This document shows positions 17,631-26,623 of a stretch of DNA of 64,000 nt, piece after piece. A program made the position numbers and the translations under genes. Under the pieces are notes generated by a model. That model was given only the letters and a program-made list of their open reading frames with translations, was not told the DNA's origin and made no database searches. The stretch's first letter is position 1. Each line of letters opens with the position of its first letter. The stretch is from Salinispirillum sp. LH 10-3-1. GTDB taxonomy: Bacteria > Pseudomonadota > Gammaproteobacteria > Pseudomonadales > Natronospirillaceae. The DNA is taken from contig NZ_CP101717.1 of NCBI RefSeq assembly GCF_030643825.1, positions 3,183,673 to 3,247,672 of the forward strand, given 5' to 3'.

Positions 17631-19001
17631 TTACCACAAGTCATCCAGTGCGGTCAGCGCTTCCTGCAAGCGCTGTACACCAATGACTTTAACGCCTTCA
17701 ATCGGTTTGCGCGGTTGATTTGATTTGGGCACCAAGATCGTACGAAACCCATGCTTGGCCGCCTCGGTCACGCGTTCTTGGCCGGAAGAGACTGGGCGCA
17801 CTTCACCCGACAGGCCGATTTCGCCGAACACACAAAAGTCTTTGGGTAGAGCGCGGTCTTTCAGGCTCGACAGAATGGCCACCACACTGGCCAGGTCGGC
17901 ACTGGTCTCGTTGACCTTCACGCCACCCACGACGTTCAAGTACACATCCTGGTCACCGGTAAAAATACCGCCATGGCGATGCACCACGGCCAACATCATC
18001 GCGAGTCGGTTCTGGTCCAAACCTAAGGTTACGCGCTTGGGATAACTGGCAATGGAGTCATCCACCAGCGCTTGCAGTTCCACCAAAAGTGGCCGCGTAC
18101 CTTCCCACAATACGGTCACCACGCTGCCCGGCGTGGCCTCGGCTTGGCGGTTCAAAAAGATGGAGCTGGGGTTGGTAACCTCTTTCAGTCCGGTTTCCAG
18201 CATGGCGAACACGCCCAGTTCGTTCACCGCGCCGAAGCGGTTTTTGATTGAACGCAGGGTACGAAAGCGGCTGTCGTGCGCGGCGTCCAGCATCACCGAG
18301 CAGTCGATCATGTGCTCCAACACTTTCGGGCCGGCTAACGAACCGTCTTTGGTGACATGGCCGATCAGAAACAACGCGGTGTTCGAGCGTTTGGCGTATT
18401 GCGTCAGCATGGCGGCGCTTTCGCGCACCTGCGATACCGAACCGGGGGCGGATTCAATATCCGGGTGGTGCACGACTTGAATGGAGTCGACGACTAAGAT
18501 GTCAGGCTTTCTGTCTTCTGCTTGCGCCAGAATCACCGCCACATCGGTTTCCGCCATGACATGCACATTATCGGTCGGCAATTGCAGGCGTTGTGCGCGC
18601 ATGGCGATCTGTTGCAGGCTTTCTTCACCAGTCACGTACAGCACGGAAAAGCGCTGTGCCAAGGCACACAGCGTTTGCAGCAACAGGGTCGATTTACCCG
18701 CGCCGGGGTTACCGCCGATCAGTACAGCCGAACCGGGTACGATGCCGCCACCCAGTACGCGATCAAACTCACCAATACCCGTCATTAAGCGCGGCACTTC
18801 TGCCACACCCACTTCGCTCAACGTTTTAACTTCGCTTAAGGCACCGGCATAACCTTGGCGGCGCGCGCCGGGCGTGCTTTTGGCCTCGCGGAATTCCACC
18901 ACGGTATTCCACGCCTTGCATTCACCGCACTGGCCTTGCCATTTGGTGTAGTTGGCACCGCATTCGGTGCAGACGAACTGAATGTCCTTTTTCTTTGCCA
19001 T
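17631..19001 (-). CDS. radA: DNA repair protein RadA (branch-migration ATPase)
   Basis: RadA is a RecA-like ATPase that helps process recombination intermediates. The 456-aa protein has the N-terminal zinc finger (CTECGANYTKWQGQCGEC), Walker A GGNPGAGKSTLL near residue 95, the diagnostic RadA motif KNRFGAVNELGVF and a C-terminal Lon-like domain (ASYPKRVTLGLDQNRLAMML, then SGEVRPVSSGQERVTEA). Length is standard. It is followed by the HAD gene and preceded 8 bp upstream by hisC in the same direction. Confidence 0.96.
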   Translation of the reverse strand: MAKKKDIQFVCTECGANYTKWQGQCGECKAWNTVVEFREAKSTPGARRQGYAGALSEVKTLSEVGVAEVPRLMTGIGEFDRVLGGGIVPGSAVLIGGNPGAGKSTLLLQTLCALAQRFSVLYVTGEESLQQIAMRAQRLQLPTDNVHVMAETDVAVILAQAEDRKPDILVVDSIQVVHHPDIESAPGSVSQVRESAAMLTQYAKRSNTALFLIGHVTKDGSLAGPKVLEHMIDCSVMLDAAHDSRFRTLRSIKNRFGAVNELGVFAMLETGLKEVTNPSSIFLNRQAEATPGSVVTVLWEGTRPLLVELQALVDDSIASYPKRVTLGLDQNRLAMMLAVVHRHGGIFTGDQDVYLNVVGGVKVNETSADLASVVAILSSLKDRALPKDFCVFGEIGLSGEVRPVSSGQERVTEAAKHGFRTILVPKSNQPRKPIEGVKVIGVQRLQEALTALDDLW

Positions 19002-19009
19002 AAATCCGT

Positions 19010-20074
19010 TCAGCCCAGCTTCTTTTGCAAGACCACCAGCAGCTGATTCATCTCCTCATCCGTACCAATAGTGATGCGCAAATAGTCGCTGATGCGTGGT
19101 TTATTGAAATAGCGCACAATGATTTTGTGTTCACGCAGGGTGTGCGCCAACGTCGCCGCGTCCGCGCCCGAAGGCGGCTTGGCGAACACAAAATTTGCGC
19201 TGGACGGCAGCACCGAAAAACCCAGTTTTTCCAGCTCGGCGGTGGTGTGCGCTCGGGTCGCCATGATCTTCTGGCAGCATTCGGCAAAATAAGTTTCGTC
19301 TTCAATCGCCGCCACGGCGGCAGCTTCGGCAATGCGATCCATCGGGTATGAATTGAACGAGTTCTTCACCCGATCCAGCCCTTCAATCAGTTCTGGACTG
19401 CCGATGGCAAAGCCAACACGCAAACCGGCCAAAGAGCGCGATTTTGACAAGGTCTGGCACACCAACAGGTTAGGATATTGGTTCACCAAAGCCACCGCCG
19501 ACTGCGCGCCAAAGTCCACATAGGCTTCATCCACCAGCACGACGGTGTTGGTGTTGGCTTGCAACAAGGCTTCGATATCCGCCAAAGGCACGGCGCGGCC
19601 GGTTGGGGCATTGGGGTTGGGGAAGATCACACCACCGTTGGGCTGCACGAAGTCTTGCAGGTTCAGGCTCAGGTCATCCTGCAACGCCACGCGCTCTGCG
19701 TGGATGCCGAACAACTGACAATATACCGGATAAAAGCTGTAGCTGATGTCAGGGAATAACAGTGGCTTGGGCTGCTGAAAAAAGGCCATAAAGGCCAACG
19801 CCAGCACTTCATCGGAACCGTTTCCGACAAACACCCGCGACGCTTCAACGCCGTGGTGTTTGGCAATGGCGGCTTTAAGGCGCTGCGAATTCGGGTCAGG
19901 GTAGAGCCGCAAGCGTTCAACCAACTGTTCGTCCTGCAACACTGCTTGTACGCGTGGCGATGGCGGGTAAGGGCTTTCATTGGTGTTCAGCTTAACCAGC
20001 CCATCTACCTGCGGCTGTTCACCGGGCACGTAGGGTTCAAGGTTACGGACGACTTCACTCCAAAACTGGGACAT
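19010..20074 (-). CDS. hisC: Histidinol-phosphate aminotransferase HisC
   Basis: This PLP enzyme converts imidazole-acetol phosphate to histidinol phosphate in histidine synthesis. The 354-aa protein shows the fold-type I features: [14 protein letters not shown] at the N-terminus, [44 protein letters not shown] and the PLP lysine in [20 protein letters not shown]. The start at 20074 (MSQFWSEVV) fits the family better than the upstream codons to 20092. It is the first gene of a probable hisC-radA-HAD operon, isolated from other his genes. Confidence 0.94.
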   Translation of the reverse strand: MSQFWSEVVRNLEPYVPGEQPQVDGLVKLNTNESPYPPSPRVQAVLQDEQLVERLRLYPDPNSQRLKAAIAKHHGVEASRVFVGNGSDEVLALAFMAFFQQPKPLLFPDISYSFYPVYCQLFGIHAERVALQDDLSLNLQDFVQPNGGVIFPNPNAPTGRAVPLADIEALLQANTNTVVLVDEAYVDFGAQSAVALVNQYPNLLVCQTLSKSRSLAGLRVGFAIGSPELIEGLDRVKNSFNSYPMDRIAEAAAVAAIEDETYFAECCQKIMATRAHTTAELEKLGFSVLPSSANFVFAKPPSGADAATLAHTLREHKIIVRYFNKPRISDYLRITIGTDEEMNQLLVVLQKKLG

Positions 20075-20247
20075 AGTGGTTCTCATTACCAAGCAATAAC
20101 TGATTGGTACAGAGTGTACCCATTAACGCGGTGCAGTAACACGGAGGTGGCGTTCAAAGTGCAGAATTCGTCATGGAATTTTCTGAACGATTGGGTATGC
20201 TGACGCATTGCCCAAGATGTCGAAAGCACGGCTGTGGAGCCCCACAA

Positions 20248-20817
20248 ATGGATACTGGTCAGCTGCTCATCAACGCCCTATTGTTTGTTTTTCTTCCCCT
20301 CTGGGGCATTGCTGGTTTCGTTGACTGGTGTTGCCACCGCGCCACGGGCATTGAAACCACCTCAGGCTTGAAAGAGTCCTTAATGCATTCTGTAATGGGC
20401 TTTCAGGTCGGCATTCCGATCTTGATGTGCTTGTCATTTCGCGTGAACGTCTTGGTGTTGTTGGTCTGCCTCACCGCGTGGGTATTACACGAAACCATAG
20501 CGCACTGGGATGTGCATTACGCTTCCACGCGCCGCAAAATCACCATTTGGGAGATGCACGCGCATAGCTACTTAGCGACCTTGCCGTTTTACATGCTGGC
20601 CATGATCTTCGTCATCAATTGGCCCATAGTGCTCGACTTGGTGCAGTTCAATTGGCAGGGCCAACTGCACTTGCAGCGCATGGAATACGCCCACGGCGGC
20701 GAACAGTACCTCACACACTATCTTCTGTTTATGACCATTGTCTGTGGGCTGCCGTACTTAGAAGAAAATTTGCGCTGTTTGCGCCAATCTTTACGCAAGG
20801 AAGCTCCAACAACATGA
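20248..20817 (+). CDS. His-rich four-helix membrane protein, possible metal enzyme
   Basis: This 189-aa protein has about four membrane helices (near residues 8-27, 50-78, 108-130 and 160-178). Clustered His/Glu groups sit at the membrane face: DWCCH, HETIAHWDVH (His spaced x4 and x3), EMHAHSY and EYAHGGEQYLTH. The pattern recalls membrane fatty-acid hydroxylases and desaturases, but I do not recognise the family. The start at 20248 has GGAG 8 bases upstream; an earlier ATG at 20173 is less convincing. It opens a five-gene operon and its stop overlaps the next start (ATGA). Confidence 0.7.
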   Translation: MDTGQLLINALLFVFLPLWGIAGFVDWCCHRATGIETTSGLKESLMHSVMGFQVGIPILMCLSFRVNVLVLLVCLTAWVLHETIAHWDVHYASTRRKITIWEMHAHSYLATLPFYMLAMIFVINWPIVLDLVQFNWQGQLHLQRMEYAHGGEQYLTHYLLFMTIVCGLPYLEENLRCLRQSLRKEAPTT

Positions 20818-21923
20818 CGGTTTACATCACCAGTACGGGGCATCACCTCCCCGGCCCCGCCATCAACAACGACGACATTGAAGACATTCTCGGGCGCGTG
20901 CACGGCAAGCCCAGTCGGCTGAAAAAGCGCATTTTACAGTCCAACGGCATTCAAACCCGACATTACGCCATGAACGCCGAGCACCAAACCACCATCAGCA
21001 ACAGCGCCATGGCCGCCCGCGCCGCGCAGGACTGCTTAGACCAAAGCCCGCTCAACCCAAAGCGCATCCAACAACTCAGCGCCGCCACCAGCCAAGGCGA
21101 CCTCGTATTACCCGGCTTTGGCAGCATGGTGCAGGGCGAACTGGGCCTGCGTGATATTGAACTGCACACCAGCCACGGCATTTGCGCCAGCGGCATGATG
21201 GCCTTAAAAGCCGCCTACACCGGCATTAAAGCCGGTGAACACCGGAATGGATTGGTGGTCGCCAGCGAATTGGCTTCGCGCCTGTTCAAGTCCACTCGCT
21301 ATGAAGCCGCCGGCGACGAAGTGGACTTTAACGCCGAGTTTCTGCGACGGATGCTGTCGGACGGCGCAGGTGCCATGCTGCTGGAAGACCAACCACGTGG
21401 CACCTGCTTTCGCATTGATTGGATACGCGGCTATTCACACGCCGACGCCTACCCGGTATGCATGAGCGTCGGCTCCCCGACTGATCCCAACGACCATCGC
21501 ACTTGGCAGGACTTCCCCACCTACGCCGAGGCGGAAGCCGCTGGAGCTTTATTGCTGCGTCAGGACGTTCGCTTGCTCGACAACATCGTAAAGCTGGGGG
21601 TAGATGGTTTTCTGCGCCTACTGGATGAAGGCCGCATTTCCGTAAATCAGGTCGACCATGTGCTCTGCCATTACTCGTCGGACTATTTTCGCAGCCGTAT
21701 CTTCGACAGTTTGGTGCAAGCGGGAGCGATGATTCCTGAAGAGAAGTGGTACACAAACCTTTATACGCGCGGCAATACGGGCTGTGCGTCCATCTTCATA
21801 ATGCTGGATGAATTCCGGCGCACGCAAGCTTACGAACCCGGCGCGGTTATCTTGTGCATGGTGCCTGAGAGTGGGCGTTTCAATACCATGTATATGCAGC
21901 TCACGGTGGTGGAAGCGCCATGA
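20814..21923 (+). CDS. Beta-ketoacyl-ACP synthase III-type enzyme
   Basis: The 369-aa thiolase-fold protein keeps the KAS III catalytic triad: Cys124 (SHGICASGMMA), His286 (LCHYSSDYF) and Asn321 (RGNTGCASI). It lies among non-FabH genes, so it is more likely a specialised condensing or acyl-transfer enzyme than the housekeeping FabH. FabH-type relatives make or join acyl chains in alkyl quinolone, olefin, beta-lactone and ester pathways. Start and previous stop overlap as ATGA. A palindromic GGA-loop repeat lies in the 169-bp gap to the next gene. Confidence 0.88.
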   Translation: MTVYITSTGHHLPGPAINNDDIEDILGRVHGKPSRLKKRILQSNGIQTRHYAMNAEHQTTISNSAMAARAAQDCLDQSPLNPKRIQQLSAATSQGDLVLPGFGSMVQGELGLRDIELHTSHGICASGMMALKAAYTGIKAGEHRNGLVVASELASRLFKSTRYEAAGDEVDFNAEFLRRMLSDGAGAMLLEDQPRGTCFRIDWIRGYSHADAYPVCMSVGSPTDPNDHRTWQDFPTYAEAEAAGALLLRQDVRLLDNIVKLGVDGFLRLLDEGRISVNQVDHVLCHYSSDYFRSRIFDSLVQAGAMIPEEKWYTNLYTRGNTGCASIFIMLDEFRRTQAYEPGAVILCMVPESGRFNTMYMQLTVVEAP

Positions 21924-21943
21924 AAGTCCGTGCCGAGGTGAAC

Positions 21944-22042
21944 GGTGGCTAGGCCTAATTTCGGGCACGCTGCAAGTACGTCCCTGTAAGCTCGGGTGCG
22001 CCCATCCGGGGCGCACACGGCCCTCAATTAGGCCTAGCCACC
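21944..22042 (-). repeat. Palindromic GGA-loop repeat element, short form
   Basis: A perfect 17-bp inverted repeat (GGTGGCTAGGCCTAATT at 21944-21960, complement at 22026-22042) brackets a hairpin. On the minus strand that hairpin is GTGCGCCC-CGGAT-GGGCGCAC (21996-22016). The core next to it, CCGAGCTTACAGGGAC then GTACTTGCAGCG, matches the core of the longer element at 40076-40275 (CCGAGCCTACAGGGAC, GTATTTACGGCG). The shared core identifies them as one dispersed family. This copy sits inside the KAS III operon and could affect downstream expression. Confidence 0.75.
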
Positions 22043-22092
22043 CTACACCCGACAGTGCACCATCACCCAATAGGAAAAGGGAATAAAGAGAA

Positions 22093-22776
22093 ATGAACCA
22101 AAAAGTTACCACCGAACTGGGCCAACACTGTTTGCAAGGGCTGCTGCGCATCTGGTTTGATTTTGAACGCCAGCTCGGCCGGGTGCCGGTGATTCAACGA
22201 TTGGAGCGCGACCAATTCACCATTGAAGATTACCGTAATTTGCTGCTGCACCTGCGCCAACAAGTGATTGAAGGCGCGCGTTGGATCACCCGTGGCGCGT
22301 CCAGTTTCGACCGCGACTTTGCCGATGTGCGTTCAGAAGTCATTGGCCATGCGCGTGACGAACACCGCGACTACGAAATACTGGAATGCGACTATGTCGC
22401 TGCAGGCGGCCAACTCGCCGATATTCAAAACGGCGAACGCAATCTGGGTACCGAAGCACTGCACGCCTTTTTGATGCACCGCGCCAGTCAACCCAACCCC
22501 ATCGACCTCATCGGCGCGATGTGGATCATCGAAGGGCTCGGCCAGAAAATGGCCGCCGACTGGGCTAAACGCATCAATGCCTGCACCAATGGCGATGGCA
22601 GCTACACCCAGTTTATGGGCTACCACGGCGCGAACGACGACGCCCATATGGACAAACTCTACGCGTTGTTGGATCGCGTCTGTGTGGACGCGCAGTCCGT
22701 CAAAAGCATTCACCGCACCGCGCGCGTCGTCGGGCGCTTGTACGCGCTGCAATTGGAGGAAATTGATCATGACTGA
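22093..22776 (+). CDS. Haem-oxygenase-like metal oxidase (TenA/PqqC/CADD fold)
   Basis: This 227-aa all-helical protein has the metal-ligand layout of haem-oxygenase-like diiron oxidases: Glu60 (VIEGARW), Glu82/His86/His91 (SEVIGHARDEH), Glu147 (WIIEGLGQ) and the triplet His178-x3-Asp182-x2-His185 (YHGANDDAHMD). The last motif has the same spacing as in Chlamydia CADD, and UndA and SznF belong to the same superfamily. Members oxidise fatty acids, amino acids or tethered substrates with O2. Beside a KAS III gene, an acyl substrate is a fair guess. It overlaps the next gene by 8 nt. Confidence 0.75.
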   Translation: MNQKVTTELGQHCLQGLLRIWFDFERQLGRVPVIQRLERDQFTIEDYRNLLLHLRQQVIEGARWITRGASSFDRDFADVRSEVIGHARDEHRDYEILECDYVAAGGQLADIQNGERNLGTEALHAFLMHRASQPNPIDLIGAMWIIEGLGQKMAADWAKRINACTNGDGSYTQFMGYHGANDDAHMDKLYALLDRVCVDAQSVKSIHRTARVVGRLYALQLEEIDHD

Positions 22777-23692
22777 ATCATCAGACCCAACGAACACAGC
22801 CCAGAGAGCCAAACGCAGTGCGTTCTTGCGCGCCATTGAGTTCGACAATTCACTGCCGATTCAAAACGACGCGGTGCAACTGTGGCTAAAGGACCTCGAC
22901 AACCCGTTTCGTTGGTCGTTGCGCCCACTGTTGCAGTTTTTCTTCGCCGCACTGCTGCACCTGATTTGGTTCTTTAAACGCTTACCGTTGCCGCAGTTTC
23001 GCGCACACGGCTTACTGCAAAGCATGATCTGCTGGTTTTGCCGCCATTTTGTCAGCCGCGAAGCGAACTTGCTGATTCTGCGCCATTTCGCCACCGAGTC
23101 CAACGTGCTGAATTTTCTCGCCGACAACTCGCCAGAAGCAACTGACATCGCACGCGTCGAGCTCTACCCCACCACCATCGACGGCATGCGAGAAGCCAGC
23201 TTTGTGGAGCACGACCAAGAACTGTTTCGCCTGTTCGCGGAACTGGGCCATTGGACACCCGCCAAAGCCAAGAAACAGCAAGACATCAGCTGGCAGCATT
23301 GGCAACCCATCGACATGGCCGCCTTTCAGATTGCACCCAAGCGCACACAGGTTTTGGACTTCGAAACCTCGCACGCCTTGTTTATGTGCCTGTTTTGTTT
23401 ATTGCTGACGCGTGAGGAATACCGCGACGCCATTAACGGCTTCAACCTCGACCAGTCCATTGCATTGCGCATCGGCCAATTGATTGGCGACCCGAGTCTC
23501 GCTGAAATGGCCTACAACAAACACCCACTCTATTTGGTTGGCCCGTGGAATCTGAGCCAGCGCTTTCTGATGCACGGTTTTTTTACCGAATACCTGTATG
23601 CGCGCTTGGAATCACTGCGCTCATCGAACGCACCAAAAACTCGTACTAAGAAAGCTTCAACCAAGAAACCAGCACCCGAGGAAACGATATGA
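22769..23692 (+). CDS. Unknown protein of the KAS III operon, possible metal-binding helical protein
   Basis: This 307-aa protein is mainly helical with one hydrophobic stretch near residues 52-70 (LRPLLQFFFAALLHLIWFF) and a Lys/Pro-rich C-terminal tail. Possible metal ligands are Glu98 and His106 (REANLLILRHFATE), Glu147-His148 and an ExxH at 199-202 (FETSH). I do not recognise the family. The ATG overlaps the preceding stop by 8 nt and the last bases overlap the next start (ATGA), so it is translated as part of the operon. It could be a partner or second oxidase of the pathway. Confidence 0.6.
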   Translation: MTESSDPTNTAQRAKRSAFLRAIEFDNSLPIQNDAVQLWLKDLDNPFRWSLRPLLQFFFAALLHLIWFFKRLPLPQFRAHGLLQSMICWFCRHFVSREANLLILRHFATESNVLNFLADNSPEATDIARVELYPTTIDGMREASFVEHDQELFRLFAELGHWTPAKAKKQQDISWQHWQPIDMAAFQIAPKRTQVLDFETSHALFMCLFCLLLTREEYRDAINGFNLDQSIALRIGQLIGDPSLAEMAYNKHPLYLVGPWNLSQRFLMHGFFTEYLYARLESLRSSNAPKTRTKKASTKKPAPEETI

Positions 23693-24171
23693 TTCACGCG
23701 CGCCGCGCCGATCCACACAACGACCAAGACGCCAACGCCATAGTCACACTGCTCAATGGCTATGCCATGGACCCCATGGGGGGCGGTGAGCCATTATCGG
23801 ACTTCGCACAGTCTAATTTAATCAACGAGCTGCGTAAGCGCCCGACCGCGCATATCGTGCTCGGCTTTGTGGACGACCAACCAGCGGGCTTAGTAAATTG
23901 TTTTGAGGGCTTTTCTACGTTCGCCTGCAAACCGATTCTTAATATCCATGATGTCACGGTTGACCCCGCCTACCGTGGCAAAGGGTTATCGACCGTGATG
24001 CTGGATAAAGTTGAAGATATCGCCCGCGAACTGGGCTGCTGCAAGCTGACGCTGGAAGTTCTGGAAGGTAATACGGTGGCGCAAGCCGCCTATGAGCGCA
24101 TGGGCTTTGCGGGTTATGAATTGGACCCGGCGATGGGTCGCGCAATGTTCTGGCAGAAGAAACTGGGGTGA
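23689..24171 (+). CDS. GNAT-family N-acetyltransferase
   Basis: The 160-aa protein has the GNAT acetyl-CoA loop in VDPAYRGKGLSTVMLDKVE (R-x-x-G-x-G type) and motif B in LEVLEGNTVAQAAYERMGFAGYEL. It transfers an acyl group from acyl-CoA to an amine or small molecule that cannot be named. Its ATG overlaps the stop of the previous gene, making it the last member of the 20.2-24.2 kb operon. It may tailor the product or protect the host from it. Confidence 0.85.
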   Translation: MIHARRADPHNDQDANAIVTLLNGYAMDPMGGGEPLSDFAQSNLINELRKRPTAHIVLGFVDDQPAGLVNCFEGFSTFACKPILNIHDVTVDPAYRGKGLSTVMLDKVEDIARELGCCKLTLEVLEGNTVAQAAYERMGFAGYELDPAMGRAMFWQKKLG

Positions 24172-24183
24172 CGCACCACCCCT

Positions 24184-25806
24184 CTAGTCTTTCTTATGCC
24201 GCTCCAACACGGGATAAGCCACCGCCGTCAAATGCGAACAGATGCGTTGCAGGTCGCGCAGCACATCGATGAATATCTGGGTTGATTTGAGGTTTTCACG
24301 GTGATGGCCGCGCAGACGATCCAGATGTTCACGCCGCGCATTCAGAATACGCGTCCGATAGCGTCGTTTGATGCGCAGCAGGTCTTTACCCAGCTCGGCA
24401 CTGTCGCTGGTAAACACCGCTTGCGATAAGCGAAAGGCATCCACCAGCTCTTCGTGCAAGGCCTCAATAACCCGCGTTTGTTCGGCATCGAACACCAGAT
24501 TGTCGCGCAGCTTGTTGCGCGCCAGCTGCATCAAACTGGTGTCGATGATGTCGCCAATGTGCTCCAAATTGGTCATAAAAGTAATGATTTCATGACGCTC
24601 GTGGCGCAATTCCTTGCGGTTCTCCGACTCTTCAATGGACACCACGTAATGCAAGGCTTCACGGTGCAGGCGGTCGATATCGTCGTCAAGGTCACTGATC
24701 TGCCTAACCAGCTCACGGTCTTTAAAAGCGTCCATGGAATAATTAAGCATGCGGTAAACCAGATCGGCAATACGCAGGGCTTCATTGCGCGCATTGGCGA
24801 TGGCGCGTGCCGGGTTGTTGATGTCGTCAAGCGCCAGATACATCGGCTGGTCGGTTTCATCGGAGATCTCCGTGCCACTTTGGCCTTGCTGGCTGTGCCA
24901 TTCGAACAACGGCGTGAGCAAGGGTAGGCAGGCTAGTAGCACCAAGCCATTAAGCAAGTTCAGCGCAATGTGAGCAGTTACTATCCCCATAGCCCCACTG
25001 GGCAGCAGCTCCAACAGCCTGTCACCACCGATCAGCAGTGCCAGCATACCGAGCAACACGGCGATTAAACGGAACAGCAGATTGCCCAGCACCACTTCGC
25101 GTCCGTCGCCCTTCAACGACCAGCCGGCCACCAGAGCAGGCATGGCGCCTCCAAGGTTAGCACCCAACAACAGGAAGATGCCGGTCTCCAATGAAACGGT
25201 GCCGTCCATTGCAAACTGCGCCAAGATCAAGACCGCAGCCAGCGTAGAATGGATAACCCAGGTCAAGATGGCCATTAAGGTGATGGCTAAGAAGGCATCG
25301 GATTCGACGTATTGTGTGATTTGCTGGAACAGTTCGCTGCCGCGCAATTCATTCGTGATTTGGCCCAGCAGGCTCAGCGACAGGAGCAGGATACCCAAGC
25401 CAATCAGAATACGTCCGGCGTGCTTTCGACTGCGGTTCTGTTGATTGCGAAACAGGATAAAACCCAATAACACCAGCGGCAGGGCCAGGGCTTGGACATT
25501 CAGGTTCAACAGGAAAGCCGCGAGGCTGGCCCCCACTTCAGCACCCAACACTGTACCCAAGGCCATGGGTAGCGTCATCATCCCGGCGGAGCTGAATCCA
25601 GCGATCATGAGGATAACGGCCGTGGAGGATTGCAAAGAAAAGGCCGCCACGGCTCCCGTGGCGAAGGCACGCGGTCGATTGCTGGTGCTGCGGCGCAACA
25701 AACGTTCCAAGCGACTGCCCATCAGGCGGCTGAATCCCGTCTGTACCATGCGAATGCCCCACAGCAGAAGCGCTACCGCCCCTGCCAGCTGAATCATAAC
25801 CGCCAT
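24184..25806 (-). CDS. Na/Pi cotransporter family protein with PhoU-like tail (YjbB type)
   Basis: This 540-aa protein has two NptA/Na-Pi symporter repeats in its first ~310 residues with the QSSTAV signature near residue 59 (FSLQSSTAVILMIAG) and a second, partly degenerate repeat (IHSTLAAVLILAQF). A PhoU-like helical domain follows (about 340-530). It is expected to move phosphate with sodium, often outward in YjbB. It lies 25 bp after the HAD gene and closes the glycerol-3-phosphate uptake operon, where it could release or balance surplus phosphate from G3P breakdown. Confidence 0.85.
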   Translation of the reverse strand: MAVMIQLAGAVALLLWGIRMVQTGFSRLMGSRLERLLRRSTSNRPRAFATGAVAAFSLQSSTAVILMIAGFSSAGMMTLPMALGTVLGAEVGASLAAFLLNLNVQALALPLVLLGFILFRNQQNRSRKHAGRILIGLGILLLSLSLLGQITNELRGSELFQQITQYVESDAFLAITLMAILTWVIHSTLAAVLILAQFAMDGTVSLETGIFLLLGANLGGAMPALVAGWSLKGDGREVVLGNLLFRLIAVLLGMLALLIGGDRLLELLPSGAMGIVTAHIALNLLNGLVLLACLPLLTPLFEWHSQQGQSGTEISDETDQPMYLALDDINNPARAIANARNEALRIADLVYRMLNYSMDAFKDRELVRQISDLDDDIDRLHREALHYVVSIEESENRKELRHERHEIITFMTNLEHIGDIIDTSLMQLARNKLRDNLVFDAEQTRVIEALHEELVDAFRLSQAVFTSDSAELGKDLLRIKRRYRTRILNARREHLDRLRGHHRENLKSTQIFIDVLRDLQRICSHLTAVAYPVLERHKKD

Positions 25807-25831
25807 TCTGTCTCCCTGTTAATTATAAGAT

Positions 25832-26623
25832 TTATGGCCGCTGCGCGAGCCAATGCTGCGCCAGCTCCACCACGCCCAGACCCGAAGGGGCTTGTGTAAT
25901 AACCGCAGGATGGTGCTGCATAGTGGTTAGGTGCGGCTTGATATTGGCAACCCCGACACTGATGGGGAAAAACTCAAACATCGACTCATCATTTGGCGCA
26001 TCACCAATGAAACACACTTGTGCTTGCATCTCTGCGCTGCTCAGTTTGAACACGTCACGCAACATACGCTGGGCCATTGCGCACTTGTTGAAGTCGCCAC
26101 GCCAGACGTTGATATGGATAGAACTGCGCTTTGCATTGAAGCCTTCTTGGCGCAATAAAGCGCAGACCTCATCAGCCTGCTCGATGGTCAACTGGCTATC
26201 CTGATTATAGTCGATGGCAACATCCACATGGCGGAACGACTGGTCTTTAGCCAGTACTAACGGATACGACACAGGTAATTGTTGGATAGACGCTAGAATA
26301 GCCTGCTGGTCGGCTTGATGCTCAGCGGCGGAACGCCAATACTGCCAGTGCAGATGGTGTGACGCATCGCGCCGGACATAAAAAGCGCCGCCTTCGCCAA
26401 TCACTCCGGCCACCGGCCAGGTGCGCGCGATCTGATCGCACCACCCGGCACAACCTCCGGTAATTGGCACTATTTGCACACCGCTACGCGCTAAAGCCCA
26501 GAGCGCCGCATAGGTTTCCGGCAACAGTTGCCCGGCGGTGGTCAGGGTATCATCGACGTCGGTAAACAGAAAGCGCACCGCCGCCAGATTCACATCCTGA
26601 ACGGACACTGGCCCCGCCTTCAC
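25832..26623 (-). CDS. HAD-IIB family sugar-phosphatase-like hydrolase
   Basis: This 263-aa Cof/MPGP-type HAD phosphatase has motif I LFTDVDDTLTT, motif II VPITGG and motif III FIGDAPNDESMFEFF (near residue 210), with a cap domain of the IIB kind between them. Mannosyl-3-phosphoglycerate phosphatase is a close relative by pattern, but the substrate is not defined. Its start overlaps the end of ugpQ by 4 nt. In this operon a phosphorylated glycerol or sugar-glycerol compound is a likely substrate. Confidence 0.82.
   Translation of the reverse strand: MKAGPVSVQDVNLAAVRFLFTDVDDTLTTAGQLLPETYAALWALARSGVQIVPITGGCAGWCDQIARTWPVAGVIGEGGAFYVRRDASHHLHWQYWRSAAEHQADQQAILASIQQLPVSYPLVLAKDQSFRHVDVAIDYNQDSQLTIEQADEVCALLRQEGFNAKRSSIHINVWRGDFNKCAMAQRMLRDVFKLSSAEMQAQVCFIGDAPNDESMFEFFPISVGVANIKPHLTTMQHHPAVITQAPSGLGVVELAQHWLAQRP

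Noticed and set aside
20173-20247. Upstream start at 20173 with a Cys-rich N-terminus for the membrane protein
   Set aside because: The Cys-x2-Cys stretch is short and has no ribosome site, whereas ATG 20248 has GGAG at ideal spacing.
22577-22768. Long open frame upstream of the 307-aa protein (ORF from 22577)
   Set aside because: It overlaps the haem-oxygenase-like gene in another frame. The ATG at 22769, overlapping the previous stop, is the sensible start.
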